The notes: generated by a model from the sequence alone, not told the origin. 64,000 bases of DNA from Azospirillum lipoferum 4B (GCF_000283655.1 NC_016624.1:186001-250000); one strand, 5' to 3'; shown: positions 28,472 to 37,568, counted from the first letter of the stretch. Program-made: numbers and translations.

Positions 28472-29032
28472 ATGACGCAGCCGACCGTTCTGGTTCTTCC
28501 CGGCCTGGGCAATTCCGGTCCGGGGCATTGGCAGAGCTGGCTGGAAGCCCGGCTGCCGGCGCTGAACCGCGTCGACCTCGGCGACTGGGACGCACCGGAG
28601 CCGGAGCGGTGGGTCGAACGGCTCGATGCCGCGGTCCGTGCCGCAGCCCTCGCCGCACCGGGCCCGGTGGTGCTGGTCGCGCACAGCCTGGCCTGCATCC
28701 TGGTCGCGCGCTGGGCGGCGGGTTCCGACGCCGCGGACAAGGTGGCGGCGGCGCTGCTCGTCGCCCCGCCCGATGTCGAATCGCCGGATCGCGTGCCGGC
28801 GGTTGTCCGCCGCTTCGCGCCGGTGCCGACCGATCCGCTGCCCTTCCCGGCGGTGACGGTCGGCAGCCGCAACGATCCCTACTGCGCCGCCGCCCGCGCT
28901 TGCGGCTTCGCCGCCCTGTGGGGCGCCGACTTCATCGATGCGGGCGAGGTCGGACACATCAACGACGACAGCGGCCACGGCCCCTGGCCGATGGGCGAGA
29001 CCCTGCTGAAGGATCTGCTGGCGCAGCTGTGA
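28472..29032 (+). CDS. RBBP9/YdeN-family serine hydrolase
   Basis: A 186-residue alpha/beta hydrolase. It starts PTVLVLPGLGNSGPGHWQSW, has the nucleophile elbow VAHSLAC (serine near 71) and ends with the catalytic histidine region GHINDDSGHGPW. The small size and these motifs are those of the RBBP9/YdeN esterase family, with natural substrates unknown. The ATG at 28472 follows GAAAGA; the 38-codon extension lies in the promoter region shared with the divergent chemoreceptor gene. Confidence 0.88.
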   Translation: MTQPTVLVLPGLGNSGPGHWQSWLEARLPALNRVDLGDWDAPEPERWVERLDAAVRAAALAAPGPVVLVAHSLACILVARWAAGSDAADKVAAALLVAPPDVESPDRVPAVVRRFAPVPTDPLPFPAVTVGSRNDPYCAAARACGFAALWGADFIDAGEVGHINDDSGHGPWPMGETLLKDLLAQL

Positions 29033-29038
29033 CGCAAC

Positions 29039-29062
29039 CCCTTGCCGCTGCGGGGGCAAGGG
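29039..29062 (+). terminator. Hairpin between hydrolase gene and ispE
   Basis: CCCTTGCC (29039-29046) and GGCAAGGG (29055-29062) form an 8-bp stem seven bases past the stop codon. There is no T-run. Confidence 0.4.
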
Positions 29063-29109
29063 TGCGACACAGGGCGCGTCGTCGCGCGCCCGCCAGCGGA
29101 TTGGAGCTA

Positions 29110-30150
29110 ATGACCGGCATTCCCATCGTCGAGGCCGCCCCGGCCAAGCTGAACCTGTACCTGCACGTCACCGGCCGGTGCGCCGACGGCTATCACGAGC
29201 TGGACAGCCTCGTCGCCTTCGCCGAGCTTGGCGACGTCATCACCCTGACCACGGGCGCCGCGCGGGTGGCGCTGCGCGGTGCCGACCTGCCGCCGGCCGG
29301 GCCGCGGCTGGCCATCGCCGGCCCCTTCGGCCCGGTGCTGATGGGCGAGAACCCGGCCGACAATCTGGTGATCCGCGCCGCCCATGCGCTGGCCGCCCGG
29401 CTGGGACGCCAGGCCGACGCGATGATCGCGCTGACCAAGGCGCTGCCGGTCGCATCCGGCATCGGCGGCGGGTCGGCCGACGCCGCCGCCTGCCTGCGGG
29501 CGCTGGCCCGCCTGTGGGGGGTTCCCACCGACGATCCGGCACTGTTCGCGGTGGCCGCCGGGCTGGGCGCCGACGTGCCGGTCTGCGTCGCCGGGCGCAG
29601 CTGCTATTTCGGCGGCATCGGCGACGTGCTGGACGAGGCGCCGGAGTTGCCGGAAACCCATGTGGTTCTGGTCAACCCGAACCTGCCGGTGCCGACGCCG
29701 GCGGTGTTCAAGGCGATGGCCGCCGCAAGGGCGCAGGGCGGCGCCCCATTCTCCGCCCCCGCCCGCTTCACCCGCAAGCCGGCGGATGCGGCCGATCTCA
29801 CCGCGCTGCTGCTGGAACGGCACAACGACCTCACCGCCCCGGCCCTGACGGTCGCCCCGGTGATCGCCGACGTGCTGGCGGCGCTGGAGCGCAGCGCCGG
29901 CTGCCTGCTGCCCCGCCTGTCGGGAAGCGGCGCCACCTGCTTCGGCCTCTATGGCACGGCGCAGCAGGCGGAGGCCGCGGCGAAGGCCATCGCCGCAGCG
30001 GAGCCGGGCTGGTGGGTCAAGCCGACCCGCCTGCGCCCCACCCCGCCCGACGCCCCGGCCCTGCCACGCGGCATCGTCGCCGATCCCGCCGCCGCAGTCC
30101 CGCCGCCCGCCGTTCCCTTCCCCGACACCGGCGGCTGGGGAGTCGGCTGA
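29110..30150 (+). CDS. ispE: 4-diphosphocytidyl-2-C-methyl-D-erythritol kinase
   Basis: A 346-residue GHMP kinase of the MEP isoprenoid pathway, phosphorylating CDP-methylerythritol. The N-terminal APAKLNLYLHVTGRCADGYH and the ATP loop PVASGIGGGSADAAA (about 114-128) are diagnostic, as is LSGSGATCFGLY near the end. It is longer than most relatives (about 290-300 residues) because of a Pro/Ala-rich C-terminal tail of about 45 residues. GGAG lies three bases before the ATG at 29110. Confidence 0.95.
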   Translation: MTGIPIVEAAPAKLNLYLHVTGRCADGYHELDSLVAFAELGDVITLTTGAARVALRGADLPPAGPRLAIAGPFGPVLMGENPADNLVIRAAHALAARLGRQADAMIALTKALPVASGIGGGSADAAACLRALARLWGVPTDDPALFAVAAGLGADVPVCVAGRSCYFGGIGDVLDEAPELPETHVVLVNPNLPVPTPAVFKAMAAARAQGGAPFSAPARFTRKPADAADLTALLLERHNDLTAPALTVAPVIADVLAALERSAGCLLPRLSGSGATCFGLYGTAQQAEAAAKAIAAAEPGWWVKPTRLRPTPPDAPALPRGIVADPAAAVPPPAVPFPDTGGWGVG

Positions 30151-30169
30151 CCACCGGGGTAGACGCGGC

Positions 30170-30484
30170 TCAGGCCCGCATATAACCCCAGCCCTCCGCC
30201 TGCGCCTCGGCGATGTCGAGGACGCTGGCGGGGACAACCGTCAGCCCTTGCGCCGACCGGCCGGTCTTCGCCAGCGTGTTGCCGCAGACGCGCAGAAGCC
30301 GGTCGGTCTCCGCATCCGGGCCGTCCAGCGCCGCCGCAACCGCACCGGCATTGACCACGATGCGGACTTCGGCGTCCGGCCGCGCCTTCAGCAGGTTGCG
30401 GGCATTGTTCCGCGCCCGCTCCAGCGCCGCCGGGGTGGGGGCGTGGATGACCAGTCGCAGGGGCACATCGGGCTGGGAGGTCAT
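30170..30484 (-). CDS. DsrE-family small protein
   Basis: A 104-residue protein of the DsrE/DsrF-like fold (RLVIHAPTPAALERARNNARNLL, then VRIVVNAGAVAAAL and LRVCGNTLAKTG). The cysteine in RVCGNTL is at the position used for sulfur transfer in DsrE-type proteins. It begins five bases after the stop of the upstream binding-protein gene and should be co-translated with it. The pairing suggests handling of a sulfur compound, but this is inference. Confidence 0.8.
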   Translation of the reverse strand: MTSQPDVPLRLVIHAPTPAALERARNNARNLLKARPDAEVRIVVNAGAVAAALDGPDAETDRLLRVCGNTLAKTGRSAQGLTVVPASVLDIAEAQAEGWGYMRA

Positions 30485-30489
30485 GGCGG

Positions 30490-31551
30490 TCACTTCCCCA
30501 CAGCGGCGTCGTGGAAGGACAGGTCGAACAGCGCGTCCACGTCGACCGGCTCGGTGATCTGGCCCAGGGTCTGCTGGAAGGCCTGCATCCGCTTGGTGGA
30601 GTCCAGAATCACCCGAGGGTCGTCGACGAAGGTCGTCGCGTCGGAGGTCAGCGCCGCCCGCATCACGTCGCGCTCCACCAGCCCCTTGCCGATGATCTCC
30701 GTCACCAGTTCCGCCGTGCGGTCGGGATTGGACTTGGCGAAGGCGGTGGCGCGGATGTGCAGCTTGACCAGATCGGCGACGGCGGCGCGGTTGTTGGCGA
30801 TGGCGTCCTCCGTTACCGCCAGGACCGCACCCGGCTGCTTGGGGAACATGGTGCCGGCCTTCGCGATGATGGCGGCATCCTGCAGGCGCGACTGAACCAG
30901 CGTCAGGATCGGCTCCAGGATCGAGGCGCCGTCGATGGCGCCGGTCAGCAGCGCCTGCTGCAGGGGCTGTTCGCCCATGCCGACGATCTCGACCTCGTCC
31001 GCGCCGATATGGGCGACTTCCGCCATCCAATAGCGCAGCACCGTGTCGGGCACCGAACCGGCCGGCAGCGAGCCGATCTTGGGCCGCCGGCCGCTGGCCG
31101 CGCGGAAGGCCTTGATCCCCTCCGCCGGGTTGGATGCGCCGGCCATCGCCTTGGCCAGCGGGCCGCCGCCGATCAGCGCCACCTGATCGATGACGTTGGC
31201 GGCGACGACCTTCAGCTTCACCCCCTTCGACCGCGCGATCATCGCCGGGCCGATGCCGACATAGGCGACATCCAGCGTCCCCGACGCCAGCGCCTGGATC
31301 ATCGCCGGACCCGACTGGAAGCCGGTGGTCTGCAGGGTCAGCCCGGCATCCTTCGCCCATCCCTCCCCCGTCAGCACATAGAGCTGGGTCATCGGGATGA
31401 TCGGGATATAGCCGACACGCAGGGTCGTCGCGGCGAAGGCCGGCAGCGACACGACGGCACCGGCGGCGACGGCGCCCAATGCGGCAGCGCCGACCAGCAG
31501 CCGGCGGCGGGCGATGGGAAGGGTGGTGTTGGAACGGCTGGTCGTCGGCAT
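30490..31551 (-). CDS. NMT1/SsuA-like ABC substrate-binding protein
   Basis: A 353-residue exported protein. The start carries a twin-arginine-like signal (ARRRLLVGAAALGAVAAGAV, cleavage after AFA). The mature protein begins TTLRVGYIPIIPMTQLYV and contains LASGTLDVAYVGIGPA, typical of the taurine/sulfonate/nitrate-binding SsuA-NMT1 family. No permease or ATPase gene is adjacent; only the DsrE-like gene follows. It might serve a transporter encoded elsewhere or deliver ligand to a sensor. Start at 31551 chosen for the signal peptide. Confidence 0.85.
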   Translation of the reverse strand: MPTTSRSNTTLPIARRRLLVGAAALGAVAAGAVVSLPAFAATTLRVGYIPIIPMTQLYVLTGEGWAKDAGLTLQTTGFQSGPAMIQALASGTLDVAYVGIGPAMIARSKGVKLKVVAANVIDQVALIGGGPLAKAMAGASNPAEGIKAFRAASGRRPKIGSLPAGSVPDTVLRYWMAEVAHIGADEVEIVGMGEQPLQQALLTGAIDGASILEPILTLVQSRLQDAAIIAKAGTMFPKQPGAVLAVTEDAIANNRAAVADLVKLHIRATAFAKSNPDRTAELVTEIIGKGLVERDVMRAALTSDATTFVDDPRVILDSTKRMQAFQQTLGQITEPVDVDALFDLSFHDAAVGK

Positions 31552-31654
31552 TGCGGTCTCCCTTTTCCGGACAAGGCTAGCCCGCCCGGACGGGAAACTC
31601 AATTCACAACACCCCCAAGCGACACATTCCGATATTCAACAAAGATATCCTGTT

Positions 31655-32887
31655 TTACTGTTCGCCATGCTGCCGGCGACGGACGGGCCGGATCAGCCAC
31701 AGGTTCAGCGCGAGGCTGACCAGGGCCGCGCCGCCGATCACCGCCGCCATCGGCAAGGCGGTGCCGTTGGCCATCAGCCCGACCGCCCAACCCGACGCCG
31801 CGCCGATGCTGAACTGCAGCATGCCCGCGAGCGCCGACGCCGTGCCGGCCATCTGCGGGAAGGACTGCAGCGCCCCGGCCATGGAGTTGGCGAAGCAGAA
31901 TCCGGTCAGCGACATGAACAGGAACAGGCAGCCGACCAGCCCCCACAAACCACCCCAGCCGCCGGCCACCGTGGCGACCAGCAGGATGCCGCTCGCCGCC
32001 GACAGCCAGACGCCGGTCCGCAGCATCGCGTCGGACCCGAAGCGCATCACCGCGCGGCTGTTCAGCGTGTTGACGATGATCATGCCGACGATGTTCAGCC
32101 CGAACAGGAAACCGTAATTCTCCGGCTGCACCCCGAACAGTTCGATATAGACGAAGGGCGAGCCGGAAATGAAGGCGAACATCCCCGCATAGATGAAGGA
32201 CGATCCAACGGCATAGCCGAGATAGCGGCGGTTGGTCAGCAGCTTGCGGTAGGACTCCGCCAGCACCATCGGGCGCAGGCTGGTGCGCCGCGATTCAGGG
32301 TGGGTTTCCGGCAGGGAGGCGAGCGCCAGCATGGCGATGACGCCGAAGGCCGCCTGCGCCCAGAAGATCCAGCGCCAGTTCGCCCAGACAAGGATCTGGC
32401 CGCCGATCAGCGGCGCGATGATCGGGGCGGCGCCCATCACCAGCATCATCATCGACAGCACGCTGGCGGCGCGGTCGCGCTCGAACACGTCGCGGATCAT
32501 GGCACGGACCAGCACCGGCCCGGCGCAGGCCCCCACCGCCTGCACGAAGCGCCAGGCCGCCAGATGGCCGATATCGGTGGTCAGCGAGCAGCCGACGCAG
32601 CCCACGGCATAGAGCAGGATGCCGGTCGCCACCGGAATGCGCCGGCCGAACCGGTCGCTCAACGCCCCCCACAGCAGCTGCCCGACGCCGAAGCCCAGGA
32701 AGAACGCCGACAGCGTCCACTGCACCTGATCCTGCGGCGCGTGCAGATCGCGCCCGATCTCCGGCATGCCGGGCAGATACATGTCGGTGCCCATCGGACC
32801 GAACGACATCAGCACGCCGAGCGCCGCGATGAAGAAGGGGCTTTCGGCAGGCAAACGGGAACGGACGGCGGCAAGGCGCGCGAGCAT
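31655..32887 (-). CDS. Bcr/CflA-family MFS drug-efflux transporter
   Basis: A 410-residue, twelve-segment inner-membrane transporter. The family motif GPMGTDMYLPGMPEI is in the first loop region and the MFS motif A appears as GALSDRFGRRIPV. These place it in the DHA1 Bcr/CflA group that exports bicyclomycin, chloramphenicol, cysteine or similar compounds. The ATG at 32887 (MLARLAAVRSRL) is preferred over an upstream start at 32959 because it better matches the family's short cytoplasmic start, but neither has a strong ribosome site. Confidence 0.88.
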   Translation of the reverse strand: MLARLAAVRSRLPAESPFFIAALGVLMSFGPMGTDMYLPGMPEIGRDLHAPQDQVQWTLSAFFLGFGVGQLLWGALSDRFGRRIPVATGILLYAVGCVGCSLTTDIGHLAAWRFVQAVGACAGPVLVRAMIRDVFERDRAASVLSMMMLVMGAAPIIAPLIGGQILVWANWRWIFWAQAAFGVIAMLALASLPETHPESRRTSLRPMVLAESYRKLLTNRRYLGYAVGSSFIYAGMFAFISGSPFVYIELFGVQPENYGFLFGLNIVGMIIVNTLNSRAVMRFGSDAMLRTGVWLSAASGILLVATVAGGWGGLWGLVGCLFLFMSLTGFCFANSMAGALQSFPQMAGTASALAGMLQFSIGAASGWAVGLMANGTALPMAAVIGGAALVSLALNLWLIRPVRRRQHGEQ

Positions 32888-33138
32888 CTGGAGATCCGAA
32901 TAAGAAGGAATTGGGGAATCGGCCGGAGGGAGTCCGCAGCCTCTAAGCTGATCCGTCACCCGCCTTGCGCAAAGTCCTGTCTTGTCATGGCTGCCTTGAC
33001 CGGCGCGCGATGGACCGAAGCCGCGACAATCCGGGCTTTCGCCGGTTTGCGGAGCGACAAAATTCTGGTTCCGGCGACGAGCCCGTGTCTAAAATTGAGT
33101 CCGCACACCGGGTTTTCCACCCAGCCGGAGGCAGAGTC

Positions 33139-34134
33139 ATGCCGCACCCCAACCGCCGGTCGGTCCTGTCCTGCGTCGCCGCGGGGACCGCCCTGGTCCT
33201 GCTGCCGCAGCAATCTCAGGCGGCGGACATCCGGCCGGGGCTGATCTATGCGGCGGGCCAGAAATTCGACAAGAGCTTCAACGAAGGCGCCTTCGCCGGG
33301 GCGGAGCGGTTCAAGGCGGCCAGCGGCATTCCGGCGATCGAATACCTGCCGTCCAATCCGGCGCAGTTCGACCAGGGCGTGGCTTCGCTGTTGCGGCGGG
33401 GCGTGACCGATCTGGTCGCCATCGGCTTCTACTACGCGACGCCGCTGGCCCGGCTGGCCCCGGCGCACCCGGCGGTGCGCTTCACCCTGGTCGATGCGGT
33501 GGCCGAGGCGCCGAACATCCGCTGTGTCACCTTCAAGGAGCAGGAGGGCGCCTTCCTGGTCGGCGTGCTGGCGGCGCTGGCGTCGAAGAGCGGGACCGTC
33601 GGCTTCATCGGCGCGCTGGACATCCCGCTGATCCGCAAATTCATCGCCGGCTTCGAACAGGGTGCGCGCCATGCCCGCGGCGACATCCGGGTGGTGGTGA
33701 ACTTCGTCGGCACCACGCCCGCTGCCTTCAACGACCCCACCGCCGGGGCGGAGGTGGCGCGCAGCCAGTTCCAGCGCGGGGCCGACGTGGTCTTCGCCGG
33801 GGCGGGCGTATCGAATTTCGGCATCTTCGCCGCGGCGAGCGAGGCGCGCCGGCTGGCCATCGGCGTCGACAGCAACCAGAACTATCTCTATCCCGGCTCC
33901 ATCCTCACCTCGATGCTGAAGCGGGTCGATCTGGCGGTGGAATCGAGCTTCCAGGCCGCACTCCAGGGGCGGTGGAGCGCCGGCACGGTGGCGCTGGGAC
34001 TGGCGGAGGGCGCCGTCGATTACGCTATGGACGAAAACAACCGGGAGCTTCTGACCCCCGCCATGCTGGAAACGGCGGAGGCGGCCCGCCGCGCCATCGT
34101 CGCCGGGCGCATTCCCGTAGCGGACGGCAGTTGA
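33139..34134 (+). CDS. BMP-family (Med/PnrA-like) periplasmic binding protein
   Basis: A 331-residue exported protein with signal peptide (NRRSVLSCVAAGTALVLL, cleavage after SQA near 28). The mature part shows the BMP pattern: GLIYAAGQKFDKSFNEGAF, FKEQEGAFLVGVLAAL, GTVGFIGALDIPLI and GVDSNQNYLYPGSILTSMLK. Members bind nucleosides or related molecules for ABC uptake or act as sensors. No transporter genes are next to it. The ATG at 33139 is the only start giving a signal peptide. Confidence 0.85.
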   Translation: MPHPNRRSVLSCVAAGTALVLLPQQSQAADIRPGLIYAAGQKFDKSFNEGAFAGAERFKAASGIPAIEYLPSNPAQFDQGVASLLRRGVTDLVAIGFYYATPLARLAPAHPAVRFTLVDAVAEAPNIRCVTFKEQEGAFLVGVLAALASKSGTVGFIGALDIPLIRKFIAGFEQGARHARGDIRVVVNFVGTTPAAFNDPTAGAEVARSQFQRGADVVFAGAGVSNFGIFAAASEARRLAIGVDSNQNYLYPGSILTSMLKRVDLAVESSFQAALQGRWSAGTVALGLAEGAVDYAMDENNRELLTPAMLETAEAARRAIVAGRIPVADGS

Positions 34135-34164
34135 ACCGGCAGTCGCTCTGAAATCAGGGCAGGG

Positions 34165-35358
34165 TCAGGCCGGCGCCTCGCAAGGCTGCCATCCGAGGGC
34201 GGCGGACAGGTCGGCCCCCTTCAGCGTGGCGAAACTGGTCTTGATCGCGGTCAGATCGGTGCCGCGCAGCACCACACCGGCAAGGCTGGCGTCGCGCAGG
34301 TCGGCACCGGTCAGCCGCGCCTTGGCAAAGCTGGTCGGCCACAGGCGGCTGCCATCGCCGCTGAGATCCACCTTGCGGAACTTGGCCCGCCACAGCTTCG
34401 CGCCGGCCAGATTGGCGCCTTCCAGGTTGCAGCCGGACAGGTCGGCGCTGGTGAAATCGGCATCGCGCAGGTCGCTGTAGGACAGGTCCGCCATCATCAG
34501 CTTGGCGCCGGAGAAATCAGCCCCGCGCAGACCGCTGAAGCGCATCACCGCCCCGCACAGCAGCTGGTTGGCGAAATTGTAGCCGCGCAGGTCGATGCGC
34601 TGCAGCTCGATGCGCTCCCCACCCTTGCCCAGCTTCTCCACCCAAATCTGGTGCCCGGCGATCAGGTCGGACATCCGCGCCGCGGTGGTGGTCAGCCCGG
34701 TGCCGTCCACATCGACGCCGTGACGTTCCAGCGCCACCCGCAGTTCCTCGTTCAGGCGGGCGCCGCACATCAGCACGCCGTCCAGCGTCGCTTTGCGCAT
34801 GCTCGCCCCCGTCAGGTCCGCCCCGATCAGGATGGCGCCGCTGAGGTCGCTGCCGCTGAGGTCGGCGCCCGACAGGTCGCTGCCGCTGAAATCGCACTGC
34901 GCCATCCGGCAACCGGTCAGGACCGCCTGGGTCAGGCTGCAGCCGACGAAGGTCGTGGTGCCGTCGCTGTTGCCGGCGGCGCGGAATTCGCCGGCGTCCA
35001 GAACCATGCCGCGGCGCAGGTCGGCCCCCTGCAGGTTGGCGTTCTGCAGCTTCGCGCCGTCGACCCTGGCCCCGCGCAGATCGGCGCCCTGCAGCTGCGC
35101 ACCGGTCAGGTCGGCCTTCGACAGGTCGGCGCCGTAGAGATCGGCCTTCGACAGCACGGTGCCGACCATCCGCGCCCGCGCCAGGCTGGCGCCCGTCAGC
35201 TTGGCGCCCGACAGGTTGACGCGGTTGAGGCCCAGCCCGGCCAAATCGTAAAAGCTGAGGTTGGCGCGGCGCCCCCGTCCGGCCGGGTCGCGCAGCAGCC
35301 ATTGCTGGTGCCGCACCAGCGCGTCGCGAACCGCCCGAAGGTAGCGTTCATCCGTCAT
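34165..35358 (-). CDS. Pentapeptide-repeat protein
   Basis: A 397-residue cytoplasmic protein. After about 35 residues come two blocks of A(D/N)LXX pentapeptides (about 36-205 and 275-390), for example GADLSKADLTGAQLQGADLR, separated by a non-repeat segment of about 70 residues that includes EELRVALERHGVDVDG. The repeats should form a right-handed quadrilateral beta helix. Function is unknown; DNA-mimic gyrase protection is one known role of the fold but nothing here points to it. Convergent with the BMP gene 30 bases away. Confidence 0.85.
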   Translation of the reverse strand: MTDERYLRAVRDALVRHQQWLLRDPAGRGRRANLSFYDLAGLGLNRVNLSGAKLTGASLARARMVGTVLSKADLYGADLSKADLTGAQLQGADLRGARVDGAKLQNANLQGADLRRGMVLDAGEFRAAGNSDGTTTFVGCSLTQAVLTGCRMAQCDFSGSDLSGADLSGSDLSGAILIGADLTGASMRKATLDGVLMCGARLNEELRVALERHGVDVDGTGLTTTAARMSDLIAGHQIWVEKLGKGGERIELQRIDLRGYNFANQLLCGAVMRFSGLRGADFSGAKLMMADLSYSDLRDADFTSADLSGCNLEGANLAGAKLWRAKFRKVDLSGDGSRLWPTSFAKARLTGADLRDASLAGVVLRGTDLTAIKTSFATLKGADLSAALGWQPCEAPA

Positions 35359-35659
35359 GCGGCGCGTCTATGCCCCGGCATTGCCGTCCCGGACACGCTG
35401 TCCCGGACTGTTGGCAATCGGGATGTTACCGAAACCGATTCGATTTCGGAAGGCATCTCCCGTCGAACCTTCGCCGGATCGGCAAGATTCTTTTGTTGCA
35501 GCCTCAGATCCGTTCCATCCGGTTCCACCGATCCCGTCCGCCATAGGACCGCCGTCATCACAGCCGCGTGATCGCCCTCCCTCCCCGCTTGGGCCGGGGG
35601 CAAGCCCGACCAATATAGTGGGTCTGGAACACCGACCACCACCAGCGGAGACCGGCGGC
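35359..35659. other. 301-bp intergenic region before msrB
   Basis: No gene seen. It contains a 21-bp near-palindrome at 35429-35449 (CCGAAACCGATTCGATTTCG then G, with two wobble-type mismatches), which could be an operator for either divergent gene. The msrB ribosome site GGAG is at 35647-35650. Confidence 0.5.
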
Positions 35660-36076
35660 ATGCCCGAATCGGACAAGACCAACACGGCCAAGAGCGAACA
35701 GGACTGGAAGCGGGACTTGTCGCCCAACCAGTTCAAGGTTCTGCGCGAACATGCGACCGAGTATCCCGGCACCAGCCCGCTGAACGACGAGAAGCGCCCG
35801 GGAGTCTACCGCTGCGCCGGCTGCGGGCAGCCCCTCTATGCCAGCGACACCAAATACGAGAGCGGGTCGGGCTGGCCCAGCTTTTGGGAGCCGATTCCGG
35901 GAGCGGTAGAGACCTCCACCGACTACAAGCTGGCCTATCCGCGGACCGAGGTTCACTGCGCCGCCTGCAAAGGCCATCTCGGCCATGTCTTCGATGACGG
36001 GCCGCAGCCGACAGGGAAGCGCTATTGCATGAACGGTGTCGCCATGACTTTCGTACCTTCGGAAAAGTCCGGCTGA
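35660..36076 (+). CDS. msrB: Peptide methionine (R)-S-oxide reductase
   Basis: A 138-residue MsrB that repairs R-methionine sulfoxide in oxidised proteins. Zinc cysteines are C52/C55 (CAGC) and C100/C103 (CAAC); the GWPSFW signature is at 71-76 and the catalytic cysteine is C123 in RYCMNG. Length and motifs are typical of stand-alone cytoplasmic MsrB. ATG at 35660 with GGAG nine bases upstream; the long in-frame extension to 35357 is non-coding in character. Confidence 0.95.
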   Translation: MPESDKTNTAKSEQDWKRDLSPNQFKVLREHATEYPGTSPLNDEKRPGVYRCAGCGQPLYASDTKYESGSGWPSFWEPIPGAVETSTDYKLAYPRTEVHCAACKGHLGHVFDDGPQPTGKRYCMNGVAMTFVPSEKSG

Positions 36077-36086
36077 CCCGCAGAAC

Positions 36087-36156
36087 TATGACCGGGCGCC
36101 GGATTCCTTTGCCTGATGGGCGCCCGGTCATAAACCCTCCCAAAAAAGGCGGGTTT
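36087..36156 (+). terminator. Two successive hairpins after msrB
   Basis: TATGACCGGGCGCC (36087-36100) pairs perfectly over 14 bp with 36119-36132. Immediately after it AAACCCTCC (36132-36140) pairs with GGCGGGTTT (36148-36156) around an A-rich loop. Read on the minus strand the second hairpin has a T6 loop. The pair probably ends msrB transcription. Confidence 0.6.
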
Positions 36157-36316
36157 ACCCCCAATTGAGCTAAAAATTACAACCTTGGAACAGAGCGCGA
36201 TGGTATGATCGGCTCCGTGCGGCGGGTTGTCGCGAGGGCATCGCCGCCCTCGGACGTCCATGGCACCATGCGTCGTCGAAACGGCGCGGGCATTGGGTGC
36301 GGCTGGCGGAGGGCGA

Positions 36317-36886
36317 ATGGTCATTTCGGCCGAGTTCCTGGGGATGCTGCTTCTGATCACCAGCGCCGCCGCGCTCGGTCTGTCGATCGTGGTCGATGTC
36401 GGCCGGGTCAGCGCCGAAAAGGCGCGCGAAGCGATGAACCAGCGACAATACGACAAGAAGCGCGCCGCGCTGGCCGAATGGCGCCAGAAGACGGAGCGCA
36501 AGCGCGTCGACCTCACCACCCTGCAGGCCCGCCTGACCGAATTCAACGGCCGGCGCCAGAAGGCCATGACGGAGTTGCGGGCTCTGGAATTCTCCAAGAT
36601 CGAACTGGTGCACGAACTGGGCGACCTGGACTCCGACGGCGACGTCTTTTGGGCACAGCTGGCGGTCGGTCCCAATTTCAACGAACTGGACCGCAAGGAC
36701 ATCGTCTTCTCCCGCCAGATCTGGGAATACCGCAACGTCGCGCACATCACCGCGCCATCGGCCGAACAGGCCCACGGCACGGTTCGGACCAGCTTTTCCC
36801 AGCGCAACGGGCTGATCTGTTCGCCAGTGGTGCCGCTGGCGCTGGCCCCCGATCCCGAGGCCGAGGCCGAGGCGACCGCAGCATGA
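36317..36886 (+). CDS. Membrane-anchored coiled-coil protein of unknown function, first of a pair
   Basis: A 189-residue protein with one membrane segment at about 5-27, a long charged helical stretch (about 32-100) suited to coiled-coil formation, and a small C-terminal domain (about 108-170) beginning DVFWAQLAVGPNF and ending RNGLICSPVVPL. I do not recognise a family. GGAGGG lies close before the ATG at 36317; longer starts exist but lack a ribosome site. It is followed 28 bases later by a gene of the same design, with which it probably forms an operon. Confidence 0.7.
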   Translation: MVISAEFLGMLLLITSAAALGLSIVVDVGRVSAEKAREAMNQRQYDKKRAALAEWRQKTERKRVDLTTLQARLTEFNGRRQKAMTELRALEFSKIELVHELGDLDSDGDVFWAQLAVGPNFNELDRKDIVFSRQIWEYRNVAHITAPSAEQAHGTVRTSFSQRNGLICSPVVPLALAPDPEAEAEATAA

Positions 36887-36914
36887 TGGGCAGTGGCATG
36901 ATGGGAATGGCCCG

Positions 36915-37547
36915 ATGACCGGCATGATGCTGTATTTCGCGCTTGGCCTGATGGTGCTGACCGTCCTGTCCAACCGCTATTGGCGCCGTCAGCTGACCCT
37001 GACGCGGATCGCCATGTCCAAGCTGAAGGATAAGGTGGACGACGTGACCAAGGAGGTGGCGGACATCGCCACCGACTATGCTCAACTCGCCCAGCATCAG
37101 GCGGACATGGAAAAGCGCGTACAGAAGGCGGAAATCGACATGCAGGCCGCCATCCTGGAGTTGGACCAGAAGAAGGGCGCCCCGATGCAGCGCTACTTCG
37201 TGTTCGACCGGAACGAGCCGCGCCCCGGCCGCTTCTGGGAGGTCGCGGTGCGCTTTCAGCCGACCGCGGTCAGCTTCGCCGACCAGCGCGGCTATCGCGG
37301 CTGGACAGGCATCCGCCGCTTCCTGCTGGTCGCCGACGGCGAGCGTGATGCGCGCGACCGGGTGGCCGCCCGCTACCCCCGACAGGCCGGCTTCGAGATC
37401 GTGGAGGTCGCCGGCTGCCGCCTGAACGGGCTGACGGTCAACCGCATTTCCGAACTCAGCACGTTCCGCAAGCCCGGCAAGCCGGAGGAGGAAGCCGCCG
37501 CGGCGGCGGCCCGTCCGCAACGCCGGGCCTCGCCGGCCCAATCCTGA
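36915..37547 (+). CDS. Membrane-anchored coiled-coil protein of unknown function, second of a pair
   Basis: A 210-residue protein: membrane segment at about 4-22, heptad-like helix at about 28-85 (LKDKVDDVTKEVADIATDYA), then a globular domain (about 92-182) with GRFWEVAVRFQPTAVSF and RRFLLVADGERDARDRVAA, and a basic Ala/Pro-rich tail. The domain order and the FW(A/E)-x-AV start of the C-terminal domain parallel the preceding gene, so the two may be distant paralogues. Convergent with the response-regulator gene 21 bases away. Confidence 0.72.
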   Translation: MTGMMLYFALGLMVLTVLSNRYWRRQLTLTRIAMSKLKDKVDDVTKEVADIATDYAQLAQHQADMEKRVQKAEIDMQAAILELDQKKGAPMQRYFVFDRNEPRPGRFWEVAVRFQPTAVSFADQRGYRGWTGIRRFLLVADGERDARDRVAARYPRQAGFEIVEVAGCRLNGLTVNRISELSTFRKPGKPEEEAAAAAARPQRRASPAQS

Positions 37548-37568
37548 ACCGGGCGCAGACGGGGGCGA

